Source: Anaeroplasmataceae bacterium (lineage in GTDB: Bacteria > Bacillota_I > Bacilli_A > Acholeplasmatales > Anaeroplasmataceae). From it: 8,360 nucleotides of DNA. Each line of letters starts with the position of its first letter. The stretch's first letter is position 1. Where the stretch lies: positions 1 to 8,360 of the forward strand of contig JAHHSV010000042.1 of assembly GCA_020025015.1 (NCBI GenBank), read 5' to 3'. The notes below the pieces were generated by a model. It was not told the origin of the DNA and searched no databases. It saw only the letters and a program-made list of their open reading frames with translations. The position numbers and the translations under genes were made by a program. Below, piece after piece: positions 7,103-8,360 of this stretch.

Positions 7103-7136
7103 ATGATACCATATTTTAGCATTTTTTAAAATACAA
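7103..7136 (-). promoter_or_regulatory. Probable promoter for the yhbY-polA-dnaI operon
   Basis: This lies between the upstream terminator and yhbY, where a promoter is expected. On the minus strand TTGTAT (7136-7131) is 17 bases from TATGGT (7113-7108). Two extended -10 candidates overlap this: TGCTAAAAT (7121-7113) and TGGTATCAT (7111-7103), each 5/6 to TATAAT with the TGn extension but with no good -35. In such AT-rich DNA the exact choice is uncertain. The leader to the yhbY ATG would be about 60 to 70 bases. Confidence 0.4.
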
Positions 7137-7159
7137 GAGGCCTATATTGTCTTAAAATT

Positions 7160-7193
7160 AAAAAAAACACCATAGGCCTTATACCTATAGTGT
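7160..7193 (-). terminator. Rho-independent terminator of the repeat-protein gene
   Basis: On the minus strand, 13 bases after the stop codon at 7207, a 10-bp stem ACACTATAGG / CCTATGGTGT (one G-U pair) closes a 7-base loop TATAAGG and is followed directly by eight T. This separates the right-hand gene from the yhbY-polA operon. The loop and 3' arm can also pair with an AGGCCTAT/ATAGGCCT partner at 7138-7145. Confidence 0.85.
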
Positions 7194-7206
7194 CATTCAT
7201 AAAATG

Positions 7207-8360
7207 TTAATTCTTTAAGAAATTATTTTTGTGATTTCTATTATAGAATTTAAACATATTAGCATAATCAACAGGCTTATAATCCTGATTGATTCTTGTC
7301 TCATTTTCAGTCATTAAATCCGCAATTAAAACTCTTAAACGCTTTACTGATAGCTGTGATTTAATAAACATTAAATAAGGAGTCTTAACGTGAACCTTTT
7401 TAAGTGATACATCACGATGTGGGAATTGAGTTGGTGAGTAATCGTTTGGATTTAAAGCCATATAAACCCTTACTCTACGCTTTGTTATAGATAACTTAGC
7501 AACTAGCTTTTTATTAACATATAAGGAATCAAAGTTATTTGTTACCTTATATTTAATATTATCATATTGCATAAATTCATTCTTAACAATGTTATATAGC
7601 TGCTTAACCTCAGGAGTTGCAGTTTTAATTCTTTCAGGAAGGTTCTTCTTATGCTTACCACGATAATATAGTAAGCCATTTACGATTTCATAATAACCAT
7701 CCTTTAGCTCCTCCTTAGCCTTCTTATTCCAATCTTCCTTATATTTTTCCTTATAAGAATTAATGATTGATTCAACCTCGCTTTGGCTTAAGGTAGGCTT
7801 TTCTAAATGAATTTCAGGCTCTTCTTCATCATCATCTGAATCATCATCATCTGAATCATCATTACCTAAGCTTTCAATATCAAGATTAACATTTTGGTTT
7901 GCTAAATCCTGATCATGCTCAATAGTTTCCTCGTCAACCTCTTCTTCAGCTTCCTCTTGATTCAATTCAGCAATCATTCTTTCAAGCTCTTCACGTTCCT
8001 TACGTTCCTTTTCTAAGGTATCTAAAAGCTCTTGCTGTTGACGCTTGCTTTCAGCTAAATAGTTATTCATTTGCTCATCCTGACTAATCTTTAGCTTTTC
8101 AAATAACGAATTAACATCAACCTGCTGTTGCTGCTGACTCTTAAGCTCATTAATTTGCTGTAACAATTCCTCATATTGTGGATCAACTGTATCCTCTTTT
8201 TCTTCAACCTCTTGCTGCTGCTGAAGCTTAGTAATCTCAGTTTTTAATTCATCTAAATAGCTATTCATTTGCTCATCCTGGCTAATCTTTAGCTTTTCGA
8301 ACAATGAATTAACATCAACCTGCTGTTGCTGCTGACTCTTAAGCTCATTAATTTGCTGTA
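7207..8360 (-). CDS. Gln/Glu-rich coiled-coil repeat protein with basic C-terminal domain (5' end outside window)
   Basis: The frame stays open to the right edge, so the real start lies beyond 8360; the TTG at 8302-8304 is internal, since the repeat motif reads through it (VDVNS-L-FEKLK). Residues below are counted from that TTG. The first part, to about 125, is a predicted coiled coil rich in Q, E, K and L with two copies of a 66-residue unit containing INELKSQQQQQVDVNSL, FEKLKISQDEQMN and YL. An acidic linker with the DDSDDDDSDDDEEE run (149-162) follows. The C-terminal part (about 175-365) is basic and looks globular; residues about 230-335 (TPEVKQLYNIVKNEF, KLVAKLSITKRRVRVYMALN, DVSLKKVHVKTPYLMFIKS) resemble, from memory, an unnamed domain found in hypothetical Clostridia and Bacilli proteins. 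No catalytic motif or membrane segment is visible. Function unknown; a scaffold or nucleic-acid-associated role is only a guess. Confidence 0.85.
   Translation of the reverse strand, partial: QQINELKSQQQQQVDVNSLFEKLKISQDEQMNSYLDELKTEITKLQQQQEVEEKEDTVDPQYEELLQQINELKSQQQQQVDVNSLFEKLKISQDEQMNNYLAESKRQQQELLDTLEKERKEREELERMIAELNQEEAEEEVDEETIEHDQDLANQNVNLDIESLGNDDSDDDDSDDDEEEPEIHLEKPTLSQSEVESIINSYKEKYKEDWNKKAKEELKDGYYEIVNGLLYYRGKHKKNLPERIKTATPEVKQLYNIVKNEFMQYDNIKYKVTNNFDSLYVNKKLVAKLSITKRRVRVYMALNPNDYSPTQFPHRDVSLKKVHVKTPYLMFIKSQLSVKRLRVLIADLMTENETRINQDYKPVDYANMFKFYNRNHKNNFLKN
7826..7862 (-). repeat. 15-base tandem repeat coding an Asp/Ser run
   Basis: On the plus strand the unit TCATCATCATCTGAA occurs at 7826-7840 and 7841-7855 and partially at 7856-7862, with no spacer. 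In frame it encodes repeated DSDDD in the acidic linker of the repeat protein. Length change by slippage would stay in frame. Confidence 0.8.
8055..8162 (-). repeat. Internal gene repeat, copy 2 (198-base period)
   Basis: This matches 8253-8360 with about 5 differences over 108 bases, offset exactly 198 bases (66 codons). It encodes the MNNYL, FEKLKISQDEQ and QQINELKSQQQQQVDV part of the coiled coil. Four of the five differences are silent. Confidence 0.9.
8253..8360 (-). repeat. Internal gene repeat, copy 1 (cut by window edge)
   Basis: The partner of 8055-8162, encoding the same segment with MNSYL in place of MNNYL. It is truncated by the edge of the window, so the unit and the copy number may be larger upstream. 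Confidence 0.9.

Noticed and set aside
7138..7180. Inverted repeat AGGCCTAT / ATAGGCCT as an antiterminator switch
   Set aside because: On the transcribed strand the competing arm comes after the T-run of the terminator, so it could not form in time to prevent termination; probably chance or a minor 3'-end structure.
7097..7206. 9-bp inverted repeat CATTTTATG / CATAAAATG flanking the intergenic region
   Set aside because: It is short and AT-rich with 92 bases between arms; expected by chance in such DNA.
8302..8304. TTG as the start of the repeat protein
   Set aside because: The frame is open to the window edge and the upstream codons continue the same 66-residue repeat, so this is an internal leucine.

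Overview
The window is AT-rich (by eye roughly a third G+C) and reads as a chromosomal segment of a low-GC Gram-positive bacterium. The best pointer is the adjacent pair dnaB (replication initiation and membrane attachment) and dnaI (helicase loader), which is characteristic of Bacilli and their relatives. The extreme AT bias, short intergenic gaps and reduced protein lengths suggest an uncultured or Erysipelotrichia/Mollicutes-like branch of Bacilli; this placement is inference. Tryptophan is encoded by TGG wherever I checked. All genes end in TAA or TAG, so the standard bacterial code fits.

Every gene lies on the minus strand, so transcription runs from high to low coordinates. At the right edge (7207-8360) is the 3' part of a gene whose start lies outside the window. 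It encodes a Gln/Glu-rich coiled-coil repeat protein with an Asp-rich stretch and a conserved-looking basic C-terminal domain of unknown function. It ends at a strong rho-independent terminator (7160-7193). A probable promoter region follows (about 7103-7136), and then a tightly packed operon: yhbY (ribosome-assembly RNA-binding protein), polA (DNA polymerase I), a small nitroreductase, an fpg/mutM-coaE fusion (formamidopyrimidine-DNA glycosylase joined to dephospho-CoA kinase), dnaB and dnaI. Gaps are 10 to 22 bases or 1-base TAATG overlaps, pointing to one transcript with translational coupling. The order is a rearranged form of the Bacillus polA-mutM-ytaF-coaE-nrdR-dnaB-dnaI neighbourhood: ytaF and nrdR are missing, mutM and coaE are one gene, and a nitroreductase sits between polA and mutM.

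Functionally the operon joins DNA repair and gap filling (PolA, Fpg) with restart/initiation helicase loading (DnaB, DnaI), plus the last step of CoA synthesis, a flavoenzyme and a ribosome-maturation factor.

The left end (1-137) is non-coding. It carries four copies of a short direct repeat resembling the multiple transposase-binding sites at IS21-family ends, so an insertion sequence may lie just outside the window. The points most worth a second look are the linker-less Fpg-CoaE fusion with a degenerate Fpg zinc finger, a perfect hairpin between the Shine-Dalgarno and start codon of yhbY, the internally duplicated Gln-rich protein, and the repeat array at the left edge. I see no wholly new system such as a defence island or CRISPR array.
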